Source of the DNA: VRUE01 sp963764365
GTDB taxonomy: Bacteria; Actinomycetota; Thermoleophilia; Solirubrobacterales; 70-9
Direction: 5' to 3'
Length of the DNA: 64,000 nt
Assembly (NCBI GenBank): GCA_963764365.1
Contig: CAVXSI010000022.1
Location: forward strand, 258,264 to 322,263
Position numbers and translations under genes: made by a program. The notes below the pieces were generated by a model, which saw only the letters and a program-made list of their open reading frames with translations, searched no databases and was not told where the DNA came from. Within the stretch, counting starts at the first letter, position 1; each line of letters begins with the position of its first letter. Positions 62,200 through 64,000 of the stretch are shown here, piece by piece.

Positions 62200-62478
62200 G
62201 TGACCAAAGCGCCCCGCATGGCTTCGCGCCTCAGCAACCACCGTGCCGCCGGCATCGCCTGCGCTCACACCCCCGGCTTCCACCCGCCAAGCCGGGCAGC
62301 GGTCATCGGCGTGAGGAGCCACCAAGAACTTCCTCTAGCACCCGCCGGGAGCGTTCCAGCTCCTGTCGGCCCCATTGATCAACCAGCTCGGCCGCGGGGC
62401 GGGACCCCGCGGCCTCGTCAATCCGGCCGGCCGGGACTCTCCCGGCGGGCGTTACTACACAAGGGAGATAAGCAGTGA
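62200..62478 (+). CDS. Putative upstream leader peptide
   Basis: 92 residues, Arg/Pro/Ala-rich and without a recognisable fold (MTKAPRMASRLSNHRAAGIA). A GTG start has agggaga 9 bases upstream, and its TGA overlaps the GTG of the secreted protein (GTGA), so translational coupling is possible. It may equally be a chance open frame in a long leader. Confidence 0.35.
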   Translation: MTKAPRMASRLSNHRAAGIACAHTPGFHPPSRAAVIGVRSHQELPLAPAGSVPAPVGPIDQPARPRGGTPRPRQSGRPGLSRRALLHKGDKQ

Positions 62479-63740
62479 GACGAATAACCATCTTGCTCGC
62501 CGCGATGGCGGCGCTGATGCTGGTGCCGGCCGCGCAGGCGTTCGCCAACCACACGCTGACCGTCAACGTCGAAGGAACCGGCGCCGGCGAAGTCAGCAGC
62601 GTCGGCGGCTGGGAAGAAAACGGTGGCGTTTTCGAAGGAACCACGCCGATCGAATGCAGCTACGAATTCCCCTTCACTCCCGAAGGGAACTGCGAAGAAG
62701 AAATGGAAGAACTGGAACCCGGATTCGAAGGTATATATCTGCATCCGATTCCGGCCGAAGGTTCCGAATTCGCCGGCTGGACGGTCGAAGCGGGTTCGCC
62801 GACCTACGGCGAAGTCTTCGGTCTCTGCGAATACGGCGAAGGAAACAACGGCTGCCTGGTGACCTCTGAAAAACACGGCGGAGGATACGAAGACGGAGTG
62901 GTCACCGCAGTCTTCAACGAAGAAGTACCCACCACCGAATTCCCCCTCACCCTCAAAATCAACGAAGGCCAAGGCACGGTCGTCTCCAACCCGGCGGGCA
63001 TCGAATGCACCGAAACGGGCGGCGCAAACTGCACGTCTGAATTCGAAGAAGGCTCTGAAGTCGTTCTGACCGCCTCCCCGGCGGCCGGCTACCGCTTCAA
63101 CTACTGGGGGAGCTGCCCCAGCCCGAACGGCCGCCAGTGCACGGTGACGATGTCCGAAGCCAAAGAAGTCAAAGCCTTCTTTGTCAAGGTCTGGAAGCTG
63201 ACGGTCTCCAAGACCGCGGGCTCCCTGCCGGGCCTGGTCGCGATGAATCCGCCCGGCGACGCCTGCCTCTACAACTGCCAGTCCGTCAGCTACTCCTACA
63301 AGACGGGCGCGGAAGTGGTGCTCACCGGCAACGATTTCGGCAACAAGCACCTGGTCGAATTCACCGGCGGCACCGGTTCGGCCGCGGCGTGTGACGGGGA
63401 AACCGAATGCACCGTCACGATCGGCGAAGAAGACTCCTCGATCGAAGCGCTGTTCGGACTCAACGCCAAAGCCAAGCTCAGCGTCGAAAAGGCAGGCGGC
63501 GGCACCGCCTCGATCAGAGCCGTCGGCGGCTTCAAGTGCCGCAGCACCTGCGGCTCGGCCTCAGCCGAATATTTCGAAAACCTCAGTGAAGAAATCACCA
63601 TCTACTGGGAACTCGAACCCGGCACCAGCTCGATCGACTGGGGTTCCGGCGGCGGCACCTGCAGCGGCGTCAAAACCACCAACGGCAACTGCAAAGTGAC
63701 GATGAACGAAGACCACGAACTGGTCGCCACGCTCGAATAG
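62475..63740 (+). CDS. Secreted repeat protein with InlB/Big-like beta repeats
   Basis: 421 residues. A signal peptide (ILLAAMAALMLVPAAQAFA) is followed by about four beta-rich repeats: LTVNVEGTGAGEVSS, LTLKINEGQGTVVSNPAGI, LTVSKTAGSLPGLVAMNPPG and LSVEKAGGGTASIRAVGG. Each has a GTV/ISNPxGI-type start, paired Cys and an FxxWGSC-like end, resembling bacterial surface repeat domains. Glu codons are essentially all GAA, against GAG elsewhere, a striking bias. GTG 62475 has aagggagat upstream. Probably cell-surface exposed. Confidence 0.8.
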   Translation: MRRITILLAAMAALMLVPAAQAFANHTLTVNVEGTGAGEVSSVGGWEENGGVFEGTTPIECSYEFPFTPEGNCEEEMEELEPGFEGIYLHPIPAEGSEFAGWTVEAGSPTYGEVFGLCEYGEGNNGCLVTSEKHGGGYEDGVVTAVFNEEVPTTEFPLTLKINEGQGTVVSNPAGIECTETGGANCTSEFEEGSEVVLTASPAAGYRFNYWGSCPSPNGRQCTVTMSEAKEVKAFFVKVWKLTVSKTAGSLPGLVAMNPPGDACLYNCQSVSYSYKTGAEVVLTGNDFGNKHLVEFTGGTGSAAACDGETECTVTIGEEDSSIEALFGLNAKAKLSVEKAGGGTASIRAVGGFKCRSTCGSASAEYFENLSEEITIYWELEPGTSSIDWGSGGGTCSGVKTTNGNCKVTMNEDHELVATLE

Positions 63741-63780
63741 GAGGCGACTGAGCAGCTAAGGCAGCACAGAAGCAAGGCCA

Positions 63781-63810
63781 GGCCGCGGGGAGGCTTCCCT
63801 CCCCGCGGCC
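63781..63810 (+). terminator. Terminator hairpin after secreted protein
   Basis: A 13-bp perfect stem, ggccgcggggagg / cctccccgcggcc, with a cttc loop lies 40 bp after the stop. No long T-tract follows. Confidence 0.65.
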
Positions 63811-63929
63811 ACCGGCCTCTCACCAAGACTTCGAAGTAGCGGCAGTAAGGCAGCACCGCGGCACGCCCGTCAGGGAGCGGGCGCAGGGACAGGACAAGCG
63901 CAGGACCCACAGGGAGAGGAAGGGACGAG

Positions 63930-64000
63930 ATGGACGACAGCGCGAGACGATCGACGCGGGGTGCCGGGCGGAGGCTGCTTCCGCTCTTGGCCGCGGCCGC
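63930..64000 (+). CDS. Start of a second secreted protein (3' truncated by window)
   Basis: ATG 63930 is preceded by gggagaggaaggga. The first 23 codons read MDDSARRSTRGAGRRLLPLL, a basic region running into a hydrophobic Leu/Ala stretch, as in a signal peptide. The rest is outside the window. Confidence 0.6.
   Translation, partial: MDDSARRSTRGAGRRLLPLLAAA

Overview
The window looks like chromosome from a very high-GC actinobacterium, most like the Solirubrobacterales/Thermoleophilia. This is inferred from gene content and style (purine and dnaK-hspR-clpB operons, inositol-phosphate synthase next to lipid enzymes, many GTG/TTG starts, GAG/GCC-rich codons), not from a marker gene. Nothing resembles a plasmid backbone or a phage structural module.

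Layout. 1-3,450: the end of a thiamine cluster (thiO-thiS-thiG), a Fic AMP-transferase gene, a truncated second copy of thiS/thiG and tRNA-Lys. 3,794-17,777: de novo purine synthesis on the minus strand (GYD protein-purD-purE, purB, then purC-S-Q-L-F-N-H), interrupted by a plus-strand cytochrome P450 and a small thioredoxin-fold gene. 17,877-20,491: a two-gene envelope pair (double lytic transglycosylase plus a membrane protein). 20,648-27,496: the heat-shock operon dnaK-grpE-dnaJ-hspR-clpB. 27,729-44,168: secreted nuclease, cytochrome c, endonuclease III-like protein, a probable phosphoinositide-lipid set (PAP2, CDP-alcohol transferase, ino1), PHP and UDG proteins, rlmD, a histone-H1-like protein, argF, lgt, prmC, lysS and a cation efflux pump. 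44,219-60,014: a 15.7-kb island in a tRNA-Glu gene, bounded by 43-bp repeats. It holds a DUF262-HEPN pair, a sensor/RHS chimera with a lipoprotein, transposase debris, a PIN toxin module, a partial conjugation module, a membrane-anchored sigma-like factor, a cell-wall hydrolase and a tyrosine integrase. 60,080-61,898: further toxin-antitoxin genes and fragments. 62,036-64,000: secreted repeat proteins with a clear promoter and long leader.

Two window-wide features stand out. First, at least nine apparent single-base frameshifts break otherwise well-conserved genes (purN, purF, purL three times, purQ, the P450, an LLM oxidoreductase and an SCO6880-like gene). Residual indel errors in the assembly are the simplest explanation. 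Second, the DNA is full of palindromic elements. One family of three copies of about 110 bp has a conserved interior, and outer stems that differ between copies but stay self-complementary. A second, looser group has variable stems around a shared GCTAT loop. Others lie inside genes or at convergent gene ends.

The most unusual candidates are that palindrome family, the tRNA-Glu with an extra hairpin in its D-loop that hosts the island, the sensor-domain/RHS chimera next to a DUF262-HEPN pair, and the glycosyltransferase-remnant/PHP fusion.
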